Below, in pieces: positions 8,501-17,892 of a DNA stretch of 64,000 nucleotides. The translations under genes were made by a program, and so were the position numbers. The notes beneath the pieces were generated by a model, which was not told the origin of the DNA, ran no database searches, and was given only the letters and a program-made list of their open reading frames with translations. How positions within the stretch are numbered: the stretch's first letter is position 1; each line of letters opens with the position of its first letter. The stretch comes from Bryobacteraceae bacterium (lineage in GTDB: Bacteria > Acidobacteriota > Terriglobia > Bryobacterales > Bryobacteraceae), in contig JAIEPW010000064.1 in assembly GCA_019748195.1 (NCBI GenBank), forward strand, positions 1 through 64,000. Reading direction: 5' to 3'.

Positions 8501-8703
8501 GGGAACGTAACGTACTGCTCCATCTCCAGCGGCGTGAATGAAGGAGCCTTCGCGTTGATCTGCACCTGGTTCGTCGTGACATCCGGGACGGCGTCAATCG
8601 GCAGGTCGAGCGCTGCGTAGATTCCAGCCGCTAAGAGGATGCCCGCGAACGCCAGAAGGATGAACCGGTATTGAATGCTCCAGGCAAGAATTCGGTCGAT
8701 CAA
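5539..8703 (-). CDS. czcA: CzcA/CusA-type heavy-metal RND efflux pump
   Basis: This 1054-residue protein is the proton-driven inner-membrane pump of a tripartite metal exporter. It has the RND plan of twelve helices with two large periplasmic loops. The motif GAIDFGLIVDAAVIIVEN in the fourth helix marks the heavy-metal (HME) RND branch; its acidic residues carry protons. The start codon is TTG at 8703, overlapping the TGA of the upstream gene in the form TTGA. That gives MIDRILAWSIQYRF, a normal CzcA beginning. The protein partners with the adaptor and outer-membrane channel encoded immediately upstream. Substrate is probably Co/Zn/Cd or Ni and cannot be fixed from sequence. Confidence 0.93.
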   Translation of the reverse strand: MIDRILAWSIQYRFILLAFAGILLAAGIYAALDLPIDAVPDVTTNQVQINAKAPSFTPLEMEQYVTFPIEVAMSNLPRKEEVRSISQFGLSQVTVVFDDDVDIYWARQLALERLSDVRQQLPEGVAPEMAPVSTGLGEVVQFVLNVDAKAPRAYSLMELRTLLDWFIKPQLRTVPGVVEVNSYGGEQQQYEVLIDPAKLVSYKLTLPQVIQALKQNNQNIGGGYLETAGEQQLIRGVGLVESISDIENIVVSAEGGTPIYVRSIGQVRRGSQIRQGAATKDGRGETVLGVAMMLKGENSRQVATRVIERLNHLGKALPPGVQIEAFYDRRQLVDQTIQTAFRNLAEGGLIVVAVLFLFLLQVRAGLIVSAAIPLSMLIAIVGMRYFNVSANLMSLGAIDFGLIVDAAVIIVENCVRRLAERRRSLGRTLTSEERRQTILKASVEVRKAGQFGEILIIAAYLPIVSLVGIEGKMFRPMGFTVILALAGALVLSLTLIPALCAIFLKESNPKDAGPGDEERHPDDHEENPMVRALQRLYRPLLEFTLRHRRWTIFASFALVAVSGFLAMSLGSEFLPKLEEGALAINAVRLPGVSLPEAIKMTNTLERAIHEFPEARTVVTRIGRPEIATDPMGVNAGDTYVLLKPQDQWTSAASREELVGKIEAKLKELPTMNYTFSQPIEFRMMELIEGVGSRSDIVIKIFGEDLDELRRRAQEVAKALSGVRGAADLKVQQLTGQPMLSIKANRAAIARYGINVADVQQLIQTAIAGTQASTVLEGFKRFDLVARLTPEARNSAQAFANLLVSTPTGQKIPLGQLADFRSEEGPLEVSRENGQRRISIEVNVRGRDVGSFVADAQTAVDKAVRLQPGYLMEWGGLWEHLDSGRARLMVVVPITFVLIYLLLFITFHSLRQATLVFTGIPFAVTGGVFALLLRGMPFSMSAGVGFIAVSGVAVLNGVVMMSFINHNRDAGMSWLDAVRIGAVSRLRAVLMTAAVASLGFLPMALSTTSGAEVQRPLATVVIGGLATSTLLTLLVLPTLVLAWQARSMEAPHAQE

Positions 8704-9926
8704 TGTTCGTGTTCCTCCCCTGTCTGGCGGCTCAGAAAGACGGACTTCAGTTGGTACGCGCCCTTCACAACCACGAGTTCGCCTTCTTTGACTCCCGATA
8801 CGATTTCTTTGGTCAAGCCTTCGCCCACCGTGACCACCTCACGGGCGGCAAAGTGCAGTGCGTCCTGCTTGATGAAGACTATTGGCCGGCGATTGATGGT
8901 TTGCACCGCTTCCGTGGGCACGGTGAAAGCAGGGTGCGTACCGAGCGTCGGAAGCTCCACCGTGGCGAACATTTCCAGCCGTAGCTTATTGGCGGGGTTG
9001 GGCATTTCGATCCGCACTCCGGCAGTGCGGGTTTGAGGATCGAGGATGTCGCGGATAGAAACCACGCGCCCCGTGAACGTCTCTCCGGGATAGGCTTCGA
9101 AGCGCACCTGCGTGGGTTGCCCGGTACGTATGCGGCCAAGATCCTTCTCGAAGACCTGCGCTTCGACGTAGACGCTCGACAAGTCCGCGATGGAGAAGAG
9201 CGGCATCGTGGGATCGATGACGGCGCCGGGCGCGACGTTCAGCTTCACGACGACCCCAGAGAACGGAGCTCGGATGCTGGCCGTCGCGTTGCCTGGGTCC
9301 GCGCCAGGCTGGACCCCAAACCGTGTGAGTCGCGACGCAATTCCGGCGACGGCAGCCTCTTGCGCACGGACGGACTCCGCAATTGCTTTGACTTCCGCTT
9401 CGGCATTCTCGGCGTCCTTGGCTGGCACAGCGCCGATGGAAACCAGGCTTCGACTGCGCTCGGCTTGCCGTTGGGCGTTGGCCTGCTGAACGCGTAGCCG
9501 CTGCAACTCCGCTTGCGCGGTGGAATGCTGCGAGGCCAGCTCGCCGGCCTCGATGTTGTCGAAAACTGCCAACACCTGGCCGGTCTGCACCCGATCGCCG
9601 AGCTTCGCACTGACTTGCGTCACACGGCCGCGTGCCAATGGCCGCACTTCGCTCACCTTGCTATCTATCGGTTGCACCGAGCCGGTCAGCAAAACCTCGG
9701 CGGCAGCGGCGCCCATCGCAAGGGGTGCGACTTCGACACCCGCGCGGCGCTGGGCTTCGACGGCGAGCTCGACGACATTGGCCTCTTCGATGTAGTTGTC
9801 GCGATGGGGTTCGGCTGCTTCCTGAGCCTTGGCCTTCTTGGGTTCGCCTTCCACTTCTACGGCGGATCGCTTTCCGCAGGCTCCGAATAACGCGACAATC
9901 AGCACAATCATCCAGGTCCGTCTCAT
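8700..9926 (-). CDS. czcB: CzcB-type periplasmic adaptor (membrane fusion protein)
   Basis: The 408-residue product links the RND pump to the outer-membrane channel. I start it at ATG 9926, which overlaps the TGA of the upstream channel gene (ATGA). The N-terminus then has a lipoprotein signal with lipobox LFGAC, suggesting lipid anchoring. Barrel-sandwich halves (LARGRVTQVSAKLGDRVQTG and APFSGVVVKLNVAPGAVI) flank a coiled-coil hairpin at about 150-210, as in HlyD/CusB proteins. The C-terminus is His/Glu-rich (GEEHEH), a possible weak metal site. A longer in-frame extension to 10157 lies inside the preceding gene and is unlikely to be translated. Confidence 0.92.
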   Translation of the reverse strand: MRRTWMIVLIVALFGACGKRSAVEVEGEPKKAKAQEAAEPHRDNYIEEANVVELAVEAQRRAGVEVAPLAMGAAAAEVLLTGSVQPIDSKVSEVRPLARGRVTQVSAKLGDRVQTGQVLAVFDNIEAGELASQHSTAQAELQRLRVQQANAQRQAERSRSLVSIGAVPAKDAENAEAEVKAIAESVRAQEAAVAGIASRLTRFGVQPGADPGNATASIRAPFSGVVVKLNVAPGAVIDPTMPLFSIADLSSVYVEAQVFEKDLGRIRTGQPTQVRFEAYPGETFTGRVVSIRDILDPQTRTAGVRIEMPNPANKLRLEMFATVELPTLGTHPAFTVPTEAVQTINRRPIVFIKQDALHFAAREVVTVGEGLTKEIVSGVKEGELVVVKGAYQLKSVFLSRQTGEEHEH

Positions 9927-11215
9927 CGAATCGTCCCTCCCACGGCGCGCTCCAACTCTGCAAAGGCTCGGGCGGCTTCCGACTGCGCATCCACGGTCGA
10001 GAGGCGTAAGTCCAGGAGCCGTCTTTGTTCGTTCAAGACATCCAACAAGCGCAGTTGCCCCAGTTGGTAGGCTTGCTGGATCACCTCCAGATTCCGTTGC
10101 GCCTGCGGCAACACGGTGGATTCGAGCGAGCCCGCGGTGCTCCGTGCAGCGGACCACCGGCGCCAGGCGGACTCGACCTCGAGCGGGATTGCGTTCTCCA
10201 GGTACCTCGCCCGTTGCCGCGCACTCAGGATTCGCGCCTGGGCTGCTTCGACGTTACCCAGATTGCGGTTCTTCGTAAGGATTGGGATGGAGACCCCGAC
10301 TGCCAGGATGTCGTCGCGGTCGCGCAACAACACTCGCGAACCCTGAGCGTTCACGCCGTACTGATCGTCGAATTGGCTGTTGCGCTTGAAATAGCGTGCG
10401 GTCACGGACACGTCGGGGCGGCCCGCCGCTTCTACAAGACGGAGCTCGGCGTCCCCCAGTTGTTCGACCAGCCGTGCGATCCTCAGGTCCGGGCGCTGTT
10501 CCAGTGCGCGTGTGGTCAAGGTATCCATGGCTGGCCCGGCCGGCCCGGAATACAGGACAGAGCCGATGGCGATGTCTGCCCCTGGCGCGAGACCTGCCAG
10601 CCGCCGAAGATCGACCACGACGCTTTCGCGCCGTCCATTGATGGTGGCCCGTTGCGCTGTGAGCCGGCCGATCTCTACCTCCAGCAGTGTTTGTTCGAGC
10701 TGGGCCGCATCGCCCTTCTCGACGCGCGCCTTCGTGAGTTCCAGAGACCGCTGAGTGCTCGCCAGGATCTGATCCAGCACCTCGATCCTCTGTGTCTCGC
10801 TGAGCGCGTCGGCGTACCGGGACTTGATCTCATAGCTAAGTTGTCGCAGGCGCTCCAGGTATTCAGCGGCGGCCTGGCGTAAACGCACCTGTGCGGCATC
10901 GATGCGCCGGGCTCGCTTGCCGCCGGTCTCGAAGATCTTGCCAACGCCAGCCGAGTACTCCTCTTCGCCAACCGTGCGCAGGGGCCTTCCTGAAGCGCTG
11001 CCGGCCTCAATCGTCAATGGTGGTTTGACACCGGCCTGGCGCAGGTTGCCTCTTGCTTCGTCGGACCTCGTTCTCATGGCGGCGAGCTCCTGGTTTTTCA
11101 CCTCCGCCTGCTCCAATAAGCTCCTCAGCGGCTCAGCAGGATCACGTGGCTGACCGAGGATAGGTATGGCGCACACGGCCAAAGCAGCCCAGTACGCGAG
11201 TGTTTTGAAAGACAC
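9923..11215 (-). CDS. czcC: CzcC/TolC-type outer-membrane efflux channel
   Basis: The 430-residue protein has a signal peptide (residues 1-21, ending near AIPILGQ) and two outer-membrane efflux protein repeats made of long helices (about 30-210 and 230-425). Examples are LSYEIKSRYADALSETQRIEVL and AIPLEVESAWRRWSAARSTAG. Such proteins form the trimeric channel for RND pumps. It overlaps the adaptor gene by 4 bp and opens the efflux gene run after the small Cys-rich gene. Confidence 0.9.
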   Translation of the reverse strand: MSFKTLAYWAALAVCAIPILGQPRDPAEPLRSLLEQAEVKNQELAAMRTRSDEARGNLRQAGVKPPLTIEAGSASGRPLRTVGEEEYSAGVGKIFETGGKRARRIDAAQVRLRQAAAEYLERLRQLSYEIKSRYADALSETQRIEVLDQILASTQRSLELTKARVEKGDAAQLEQTLLEVEIGRLTAQRATINGRRESVVVDLRRLAGLAPGADIAIGSVLYSGPAGPAMDTLTTRALEQRPDLRIARLVEQLGDAELRLVEAAGRPDVSVTARYFKRNSQFDDQYGVNAQGSRVLLRDRDDILAVGVSIPILTKNRNLGNVEAAQARILSARQRARYLENAIPLEVESAWRRWSAARSTAGSLESTVLPQAQRNLEVIQQAYQLGQLRLLDVLNEQRRLLDLRLSTVDAQSEAARAFAELERAVGGTIR

Positions 11216-11259
11216 TCCGGCCTCCTTTTCAGTTCAAAAATGTGAAATGAAGAGAGAGG

Positions 11260-11559
11260 TCAGGCTTTGGGGGGATGGTAGATGGAAAGCGGATCGGACT
11301 CAGGAGCCGCCGGTGCAGGGGGGTCTACGAAGCCGACAGATTCCACACATGCCACCAGTGAAATCGGCTCAGCCATCAGGATGTGGGTGCAACAGCAGAT
11401 GCAGTTGTCGTCACCCAGCGAGTTCGGATTGCCCGAGGGAAACCCGAAACTCTCGCAGCGGTCGGGAGCGATCACTTCGCACGCGAACAATTCCGCGCCC
11501 GTGAGCAGCAGCAGGATAATTGCCGCCACACGAAACACGCTTCGCGACCGTTCATTCAC
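11260..11559 (-). CDS. Small exported Cys-rich protein, first gene of the metal-efflux operon
   Basis: The 99-residue product begins with an N-terminal signal peptide (VAAIILLLLTGAELFAC) and contains a dense Cys cluster, DNCICCCTHI, plus further Cys residues at CEVIAPDRCESF and VACVES. GGAG precedes the ATG at 11559. The gene lies 44 bp upstream of the channel gene on the same strand. Cys/His clusters in exported proteins beside metal exporters suggest periplasmic metal binding, but no characterised family is recognised. Disulphide-rich structure without metal is the main alternative. Confidence 0.65.
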   Translation of the reverse strand: MNERSRSVFRVAAIILLLLTGAELFACEVIAPDRCESFGFPSGNPNSLGDDNCICCCTHILMAEPISLVACVESVGFVDPPAPAAPESDPLSIYHPPKA

Positions 11560-12176
11560 AACTCCAGCCTAGCACGATCACCGAAGGTGTCACTCTTCGG
11601 CCACAAGTGTCCACAAGTGCCGTCATAAGTCTTGCCAGCGGTTCACGCGTCTGAGCAGATTGCCTCCGCTCGGCTCCGCCTCGCGCAAACTAGGCCAAGT
11701 CGGGCGCGAGTGGGAGCGCTTCCGTTGACAGGCATGCTCCCCCAACTGAAAACGGGCAAATGGAAGGCTGCAGACGATTTCCTTGCCATCGCCTTGGCCG
11801 CAGGCCATCGCGAGGGGCCGGCGGTTGGGATAGATCGCGGCGAATCAAAAGATGCGCATCGCCCACGGAGTCGCGCCAACGACCAGTTCTGCGTGGGCCT
11901 GACGGAGCCCGGATTCGCGGCGTGTTTGATCTTTTTCTTGGAGTTGATCGGCGAGTGTCTTTCATGCCTTCTTTCTCCGAATCTCGGTGGCACGGCTATC
12001 GGTTGCACTGTCTGCCGAATTCCTTGCCTTGTTTACCTTGACAAGCGACTGCGGGAGAAGGGCACATTGAATCCAAACGACTTAGTTGGCCAGAAAGCGT
12101 CGCCGTCGACGCCTAAGTGCTTGTTTTTCAATTGAGAGGCAATTTCCCAAGCTGACACTCACACACTACCTCGGGC
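11560..12176. other. 617-bp region without a convincing gene
   Basis: Short open frames exist on both strands, but none has a ribosome site, recognisable motif or plausible composition; their predicted proteins are Arg/Ser/Pro-rich as expected from shadow frames. The stretch lies between the metal operon and the recombinase. Decayed mobile-element sequence is possible, but I cannot identify a parent. Confidence 0.5.
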
Positions 12177-13358
12177 TTATGAAGTTGAGCGGTGTCCTGC
12201 TGGCCGGGCTTCACCTGCTCGTCGTGTCGCGGGTTTTGGCGCTGGTGGCAGCGCCGAGGGGATCGTCACTTGGTTGAGACGCTCATGCACCTCTGTTGCC
12301 GGGACTAAATAGCGCATCGTGGTTTCGAGCGACTTGTGACCCATCAGGTGTTGGACCGTCCGCACATCGAAGCCCGCACGGAGCATCCGCGTGGCAAACG
12401 TCGAACGAAAGGTTTTCAGGTCGAACTCCGTCTGCAGTCCCGCCTGCGCCGCGACCTCCTTCACCCGCCGCAGCATGTTCTGCTCCCGGTTCCCGGTCGG
12501 AGACGGAAAAACGAACGGGCTATTGGTTCTTGGATGTCCCTCCAGCACGCTGACCAGGTGGTTGGCGATCGGGATTTCGCGCTCCTCCCACCGCTTCGGA
12601 TAGAATCCCCGTTCCGGTTTCGCGGTGACGCGGATCGTCCGCAGCCGAAAGCTGATGTCCGGCCAGCACAGATGCATCACCTCCTGCTCGCGCATCCCCG
12701 TGAGCAGGAAAGTCGAGAACAGAGCCCGCTCCCAGGCATCGCAGGCGCCGAAGAACTTCCCCAGATCCTCCTCGCTGTACTCGCGCGGCAGCGTGGAGAT
12801 CTTCTCGGGCAGATGCAACTGCCGCGTGAGCCCCGGCCGGCCGTTCCGCCGGAAGAACTGCGCCACGATGATGATGTTATGCAGGACGGTGTTGGGCGAC
12901 ATCCCGCGCTTCATCAGCCGGATGATGAATTCGTTCAATTCCTCCACCGTGATGGACTCCACGCCACGCCCCGGGAACTCCTTTGCGAACCGGTGCAGGA
13001 CGGCTTGGTACTTGCGGTAGGTATTCGGCTTCTTCAGCGTCTCGATATGGCTCAGGTAGTGTTCGATCTGACTGCGCAACAACCGGTCCTCGGGTGGAGC
13101 CTCCGGCTGCGGTTCAGGATCGAGGCCCAGCGTCATGCCGTCGAGTTCATGACGTTTGCGCCGATGCGCTTCCGTTGCTTCGCTGACCGTGACGCCGGCG
13201 AACTCCCGCCGCCGCTGCCGGTCTTCGTACCACTCGATGAAGTAGCGGCCGTGGGGCAGAGCGGCCCAGTCCCAGTTGCCGTTGGCTCGCTTGGGGATGG
13301 AGCGCAGGACCCAGCGGCCGTCGATTTTGATCTTCTTGAGGAGGTTGACGCGAGACAT
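12177..13358 (-). CDS. Tyrosine recombinase / integrase
   Basis: This 393-residue site-specific recombinase has an N-terminal Arm/SAM-like domain (about 90-180, SQIEHYLSHIETLKKPNTYRKY) and a C-terminal catalytic domain. Catalytic residues are Arg223 (LTGMREQEV), probably Lys247, Arg318 (KTFRSTFATRM), His341 (HLMGHKSLETT) and Tyr350 (MRYLV). The usual first His of the HxxR box is replaced by Lys315, a known minor variant. It lies 140 bp from a truncated tRNA-Gly gene and next to clustered direct repeats, so it is probably the integrase of an element that used that tRNA as attachment site. Confidence 0.92.
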   Translation of the reverse strand: MSRVNLLKKIKIDGRWVLRSIPKRANGNWDWAALPHGRYFIEWYEDRQRRREFAGVTVSEATEAHRRKRHELDGMTLGLDPEPQPEAPPEDRLLRSQIEHYLSHIETLKKPNTYRKYQAVLHRFAKEFPGRGVESITVEELNEFIIRLMKRGMSPNTVLHNIIIVAQFFRRNGRPGLTRQLHLPEKISTLPREYSEEDLGKFFGACDAWERALFSTFLLTGMREQEVMHLCWPDISFRLRTIRVTAKPERGFYPKRWEEREIPIANHLVSVLEGHPRTNSPFVFPSPTGNREQNMLRRVKEVAAQAGLQTEFDLKTFRSTFATRMLRAGFDVRTVQHLMGHKSLETTMRYLVPATEVHERLNQVTIPSALPPAPKPATRRAGEARPAGHRSTS

Positions 13359-13387
13359 GTCCAGTTCCGAATAACACGGCTTCGGAT

Positions 13388-13463
13388 GGACACCAAAGGG
13401 ACACCAAATGGCGCTCTCACCCGAAGGTCAGGTCTTCAAAATGGACACCAAATGGGACACCAC
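13388..13463. repeat. Four direct repeats of GGACACCA beside the integrase
   Basis: GGACACCAAA occurs at 13388-13397, 13399-13408 and 13443-13452, and GGACACCAC at 13455-13463. The copies form two pairs with 11- and 12-bp periods, about one helical turn. Their position between the integrase start and the tRNA fragment suggests integrase arm-type binding sites. This role is inferred. Confidence 0.55.
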
Positions 13464-13498
13464 GGCGTGGAAGTCAATGATGGGTAAGGGGATAAAGC

Positions 13499-13532
<34 letters not shown>

Positions 13533-13572
13533 TCAGGGAGACGGCTCATCCCCAATCCTACCTCAGAATCGC

Positions 13573-16242
13573 TCAGCGTGCCGTGGCGACCAGGGCCCGC
13601 GGGTGCTCGCCGCTTTGCTGCAGCAGTTTCGCAACCAGCCCCGTCCATCCCGTCTGATGGCTGGCGCCGACGCCGCTCCCGTCATCGCCGTGCAGATACT
13701 CGTAGAACAGCACCAGATCCCGCCAGTGCTCGTCGAACTGGTACAACGCGCTGTCTCCGTGCACCGGCCGGCGGCCGGATTCATCGCGCAGGAACGGCTT
13801 TACCAGGCGGCGCGAGATTTCGGCGGCGACATCCCCCAGATGCAGCATCTGTCCCGAGCCGGACGGGAATTCCACGCGGAAATCCTCCCCCAGATAGTGA
13901 TGGAACTTCTGCAGCGATTCGATGAGCAGGTAGTTCACCGGAAACCACACCGGTCCGCGCCAGTTGGAATTCCCGCCGAACAAGCCCGTCGATGACTCTC
14001 CCGGTTCATAGCTGACGCGGTAGGACGCGCCGTCGGCGTGGAACTCGTACGGATTCTCGCGGTGCGTGCGCGACAGCGCCCGCAAACCGTGCCCCGAGAG
14101 GAACTCGGCTTCATCCAGCATGACGCGCAGCACGCGCCGCAACTGCTCCGGATTCACAACGGAGAGCAGACGCCGCTCGCCTTCGCCTTCCGAGACCATG
14201 CAGGCGACATTGGCGCACAGATCCGGGCGATTTTTCACGAACCACTCCAGACGGCGGCGGAATCCGGGAAGTTTGGCCATGGTCTCCGGCTCCAGCGTTT
14301 CCACGGCGAAGAGCGGAATCAGCCCGACCATCGATCGCACCTTCAGCGGCACGTGCCGGCCGTTGGGCAGGTGCAGGACGTCGTAGAAGAAGCCGTCGCC
14401 TTCGTCCCACATGCCTACGCCATCGTTGCCCAGATGATGAATGGCGCGGGCGATATAGAGGAAGTGCTCCCAGAATTTGCTGGCGACATCCTCGTACGCG
14501 GGGTCCTCCGCGGCGAGCTCCAGCGCGATCGCGAGCATGTTCAAGCAATACATGGCCATCCAGCCCGTGCCGTCGGCCTGCTCGATATGCCCGCCGGTGG
14601 GAAGCTCGGCGCTGCGATCGAACACGCCGATGTTGTCCAGCCCCAGGAAACCTCCCTGAAACACGTTGCGCCCCTCGGCGTCCTTGCGGTTCACCCACCA
14701 GGTGAAGTTCAACATCAACTTGTGGAAAATCGACTGCAAGAACGTCCGGTCCCCCACGCCGGTGCGTTTCTTCTCGATCTTGTAAACCCGCCACGCCGCC
14801 CATGCATGCACCGGAGGATTTACGTCGCCCAGCGCCCACTCATAGGCCGGAAGCTGGCCGTTGGGATGCATGTACCACTCGCGCACCATCAGCTTCAGTT
14901 GATCCTTGGCGAAATCGGGGTCGACGAGCGCGAGCGGAACGCAGTGAAACGCCAGGTCCCATGCCGCGTACCAGGGGTATTCCCACTTGTCGGGCATGGA
15001 GATCACGTCCGCGTTGAACAGGTGACTCCAATCCGAGTTGCGGCCGCGCTTGCGCTGCGCAGGGGGCGGCGGTCCCGCGGGATCGCCTTCCAGCCACTCG
15101 CGCACCACGTAGTGATAGAACTGCTTGGACCACAGCAAGCCGCCGAGCGCCTGGCGCATCACACCGCTTGCATCGCCGGACAGCTCGCCCGGAATCACCT
15201 TCGCGTAGAATTCGTCGGCTTCCTGAAGGCGCGCGGCGAAGACGGCGCGGCTGTCCTTCACCTTCTGAGCCCCGGTGATACAAAGGAAAATCGTCTGGGA
15301 TTCGCCGGCGGCAAGCTCGACCACATAGCGGGCGGACGCTTTTGTCCCGGCCCGCGCCGGGTTCACCGCCTCCCTTCGCCCGCGCACGACAAAGTCGTTG
15401 ATGCCGTCCTTCACATATGGCGAAGAGTTCGGCACTCCGTACAGGCGCTGGTTGTTGGTTTCGTTCTCCGTGAACAGCAGCTCCGGGGAGCCGCCGCAAA
15501 TCAGCCGGCGTGTCCCATAGCTGGGTTCTGTCATCTCGATCTCGTTCTCGCGCAAGGCGCGCAGTACGGGTTTCACGCCTCCGTCCCAGCTCCAGGTGTT
15601 ACGAAACCAGATGGTGGGCAGCAGATGCAGTATCGCCACGTCCGGACCGCGATTCACGGCGCTGATCGCGATGTGGATCTCCTCGGGACCTTCCTTCGCA
15701 TACTCGACGAACACGTCGAAGTAGCGGTTCTCGTGGAAGACGCCGGTGTCGGTCAGTTCAAATTCCCGCTCGTGCTTGCCGCGGCGGTGGTTCTCACGCA
15801 GCAGTTGCTCGTATGGATACGCCGCATGCGGGTACTTGTAGAGGTACTTCATGTAGGAGTGAGTGGGCGTGGAATCGAGGTAGTAATAACACTCCTTCAC
15901 GTCCTCGCCGTGGTTCCCTTCGTTTCCGGTGAGTCCGAAGAGACGCTCCTTCAGGATCGGGTCGCGGCCGTTCCACAGCGCGAGCGAGAAGCAAATTCTT
16001 TGATGGCGGTCACAGATGCCGGCGATTCCATCCTCGTTCCAGCGGTAAGCCTTGGACCGGGCATGATCATGCGGCAGGAAGTCCCAGGCGCCGCCGTGCG
16101 CGCTGTAATCTTCGCGAACCGTGCCCCAGGCTCGCTCGCTCAGGTAAGGCCCCCAACGTTTCCAGTGCGCCGACCTCCCGCGAGCTTCCGCCAGACGCCG
16201 TTCCTCGGCCGTGATTCCATCCCGCTCATTGCTGGCTTGCAT
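13573..16242 (-). CDS. GH63-like glucosidase (MGH1-type glycoside hydrolase)
   Basis: The 889-residue protein has no signal peptide and matches the large bacterial glucosidases related to family GH63, which use an (alpha/alpha)6 barrel. Recognisable stretches are [20 protein letters not shown] at the N-terminus, [23 protein letters not shown] and [14 protein letters not shown] in the barrel, and [20 protein letters not shown] near the C-terminus. These proteins hydrolyse alpha-glucosides; the exact substrate (trehalose-like, glucosylglycerate or oligosaccharide) is not evident. It ends 41 bp from the broken tRNA and stands alone on its strand. Confidence 0.85.
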   Translation of the reverse strand: MQASNERDGITAEERRLAEARGRSAHWKRWGPYLSERAWGTVREDYSAHGGAWDFLPHDHARSKAYRWNEDGIAGICDRHQRICFSLALWNGRDPILKERLFGLTGNEGNHGEDVKECYYYLDSTPTHSYMKYLYKYPHAAYPYEQLLRENHRRGKHEREFELTDTGVFHENRYFDVFVEYAKEGPEEIHIAISAVNRGPDVAILHLLPTIWFRNTWSWDGGVKPVLRALRENEIEMTEPSYGTRRLICGGSPELLFTENETNNQRLYGVPNSSPYVKDGINDFVVRGRREAVNPARAGTKASARYVVELAAGESQTIFLCITGAQKVKDSRAVFAARLQEADEFYAKVIPGELSGDASGVMRQALGGLLWSKQFYHYVVREWLEGDPAGPPPPAQRKRGRNSDWSHLFNADVISMPDKWEYPWYAAWDLAFHCVPLALVDPDFAKDQLKLMVREWYMHPNGQLPAYEWALGDVNPPVHAWAAWRVYKIEKKRTGVGDRTFLQSIFHKLMLNFTWWVNRKDAEGRNVFQGGFLGLDNIGVFDRSAELPTGGHIEQADGTGWMAMYCLNMLAIALELAAEDPAYEDVASKFWEHFLYIARAIHHLGNDGVGMWDEGDGFFYDVLHLPNGRHVPLKVRSMVGLIPLFAVETLEPETMAKLPGFRRRLEWFVKNRPDLCANVACMVSEGEGERRLLSVVNPEQLRRVLRVMLDEAEFLSGHGLRALSRTHRENPYEFHADGASYRVSYEPGESSTGLFGGNSNWRGPVWFPVNYLLIESLQKFHHYLGEDFRVEFPSGSGQMLHLGDVAAEISRRLVKPFLRDESGRRPVHGDSALYQFDEHWRDLVLFYEYLHGDDGSGVGASHQTGWTGLVAKLLQQSGEHPRALVATAR

Positions 16243-16291
16243 TGAAAGTGTAAAGCGGGTACGCGGCCGAACTATTCCACCACGGTGAGAA

Positions 16292-17824
16292 TTAGCGCCC
16301 GGGGCGAACCGGCCGCCCCGCCAGCACCGGGGCGGGCTTGCCGCCCTCCACGGCGATCTTCCCGTTCACCAGCACGTAGCGCATGCCGCTCGCGAGCTTC
16401 TGGGGTTCCGTGTAACTCGCTTCATCGCGGATGGTTGCGGGATCGAAAGCGACGACGTCAGCCAGCGCTCCTTCCTTCAGAACTCCGCGATCCCGGATTC
16501 CAAAGGTTTGCGCCGGCAGCGAAGTCATGGAGCGGATGGCGAACTCGAGCGGAATCCTTTTCTTCTCGTAGACATAAACCCGGAGCTTGCGCGGGTAGGT
16601 CCCGTACTTGCGCGGATGCCCGTCGCTGCCGTCCGATCCGGTCATCACCCAATCTTCCTTCATGAACGCCGCGATGTCGTCTTCGTTCATGTTGAACGAC
16701 GCGACCCCGGCATCGCCGGCGGCGAGCATGATCTCGATCGCCGCTTCCACCGGAGGCTTGCCCTTCATCTTCGCGATCTCCTCCAGGTTCTTGCCGATCA
16801 GAGCCCGGTCCTTGGGACCGGACCCTCGCAGCCCGGTGATCAGCAGCGAGGCGGCGCCGCCGCGGCGCCGCATATTCTCGGTCATCTCCGCAACGATCTT
16901 GCCGCGCAGCGACGGATCGCTCAGCCGTTCGCGCATTTTCCCGCCCGCCATCACCCAGCGAGGCACCAGCGCCGACGATAGTCCGGTGCCCGATGCGGTA
17001 TAGGGATACTGATCCGCCGTTATCTTCATGCCTTGCGCGCGCGCTTCCCGAATGAGCGCGATCGCTTCCTTGCTCTGCCCCCAGACATCCGTGCCCAGGC
17101 ACTTGATGTGCGCGAAGTGGACCGGGATCTTGGCCTCCCGCGCTATCCGCAGCGTCTCCTTCACCGATCCAAGAAAGCCGATGGTGTAGGAACTCTCGTC
17201 GCGCACGTGCGAGTCATAGTAGCGGCCTGCCGCGGCGGCGACCTTCGCCAGCTCGATCACCTCCTCGGTGGTCGCGAAGCTGCCCGGCGCATAAAACAGC
17301 CCCGTGGAAAAGCCGATGGCGCCTGCCTCCAGCGATCGCCCCAGCAGACCCTTCATCCGATCCAGTTGCTCCGCCGTGGGAACGGCGTCGCTCATCGCCA
17401 GCACTTCCCGGCGAATGGAAGCGTGCCCGGCGAGCAAGGCGGCGTTGGTTCCGATTCCCTGCTCCCACTTCGACAGAATCTCCCCGGTGTTCACCGGACC
17501 TCCGCCGTCGTTCCCGGTGATCACCGTCGTGACACCCTGCATCAGGAAGTTCAGATTGGCCTTGCGGGCGTCGTCCAGAAGATCCTCGAGCGCGTGCGTG
17601 TGGGGATCGATAAAACCGGGAGCAATCACCAGCCCTTTCGCGTCCAGCACCCGGCCCGCTTTTTCGCGGCTTAGATCCCCGATACGGACGATGCGGTCAC
17701 CCTTGATGGCGATATCGGCGCGGCGCGCAGGCGCGCCCGTTCCGTCCACCACCGTCCCACCGGTCAGAATCACATCCGCTTGCGCGAGAAGAAGCCCGGG
17801 CAGGAGTACGAAGAACAGTCGCAT
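16292..17824 (-). CDS. D-aminoacylase-like amidohydrolase, exported
   Basis: The 510-residue protein starts with a signal peptide ([16 protein letters not shown]) and belongs to the N-acyl-D-amino-acid deacylase branch of the amidohydrolase superfamily. Metal-site motifs are visible: [14 protein letters not shown], the family stretch [26 protein letters not shown] and [19 protein letters not shown]. Such enzymes remove acyl groups from D-amino acids or act on related amides. The signal peptide suggests periplasmic processing of peptidoglycan-like or exogenous compounds. It diverges from the Bax-inhibitor gene with a 68-bp spacer. Confidence 0.88.
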   Translation of the reverse strand: MRLFFVLLPGLLLAQADVILTGGTVVDGTGAPARRADIAIKGDRIVRIGDLSREKAGRVLDAKGLVIAPGFIDPHTHALEDLLDDARKANLNFLMQGVTTVITGNDGGGPVNTGEILSKWEQGIGTNAALLAGHASIRREVLAMSDAVPTAEQLDRMKGLLGRSLEAGAIGFSTGLFYAPGSFATTEEVIELAKVAAAAGRYYDSHVRDESSYTIGFLGSVKETLRIAREAKIPVHFAHIKCLGTDVWGQSKEAIALIREARAQGMKITADQYPYTASGTGLSSALVPRWVMAGGKMRERLSDPSLRGKIVAEMTENMRRRGGAASLLITGLRGSGPKDRALIGKNLEEIAKMKGKPPVEAAIEIMLAAGDAGVASFNMNEDDIAAFMKEDWVMTGSDGSDGHPRKYGTYPRKLRVYVYEKKRIPLEFAIRSMTSLPAQTFGIRDRGVLKEGALADVVAFDPATIRDEASYTEPQKLASGMRYVLVNGKIAVEGGKPAPVLAGRPVRPGR

Positions 17825-17892
17825 GGCACCCGATTATATCGGCCCCCGGCGGGCTTGCGTTCGGGAACCCGCGCTCGTATCTTAAAGGTGCC

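Noticed and set aside
11632-12135. A 167-codon plus-strand open frame between the metal operon and the integrase
   Set aside because: There is no ribosome site, no domain and biased composition; I treat the region as non-coding or decayed.
13388-13463. Possible CRISPR-like repeat array
   Set aside because: The repeat unit is only 8-10 bp with 1-35 bp between units and no spacers or cas genes, so integrase sites are more likely.
14038-16245. A 735-codon plus-strand open frame opposite the glucosidase
   Set aside because: It is entirely antisense to a well-conserved enzyme, has no ribosome site, and its translation has the His/Arg/Val-rich bias of complement frames.
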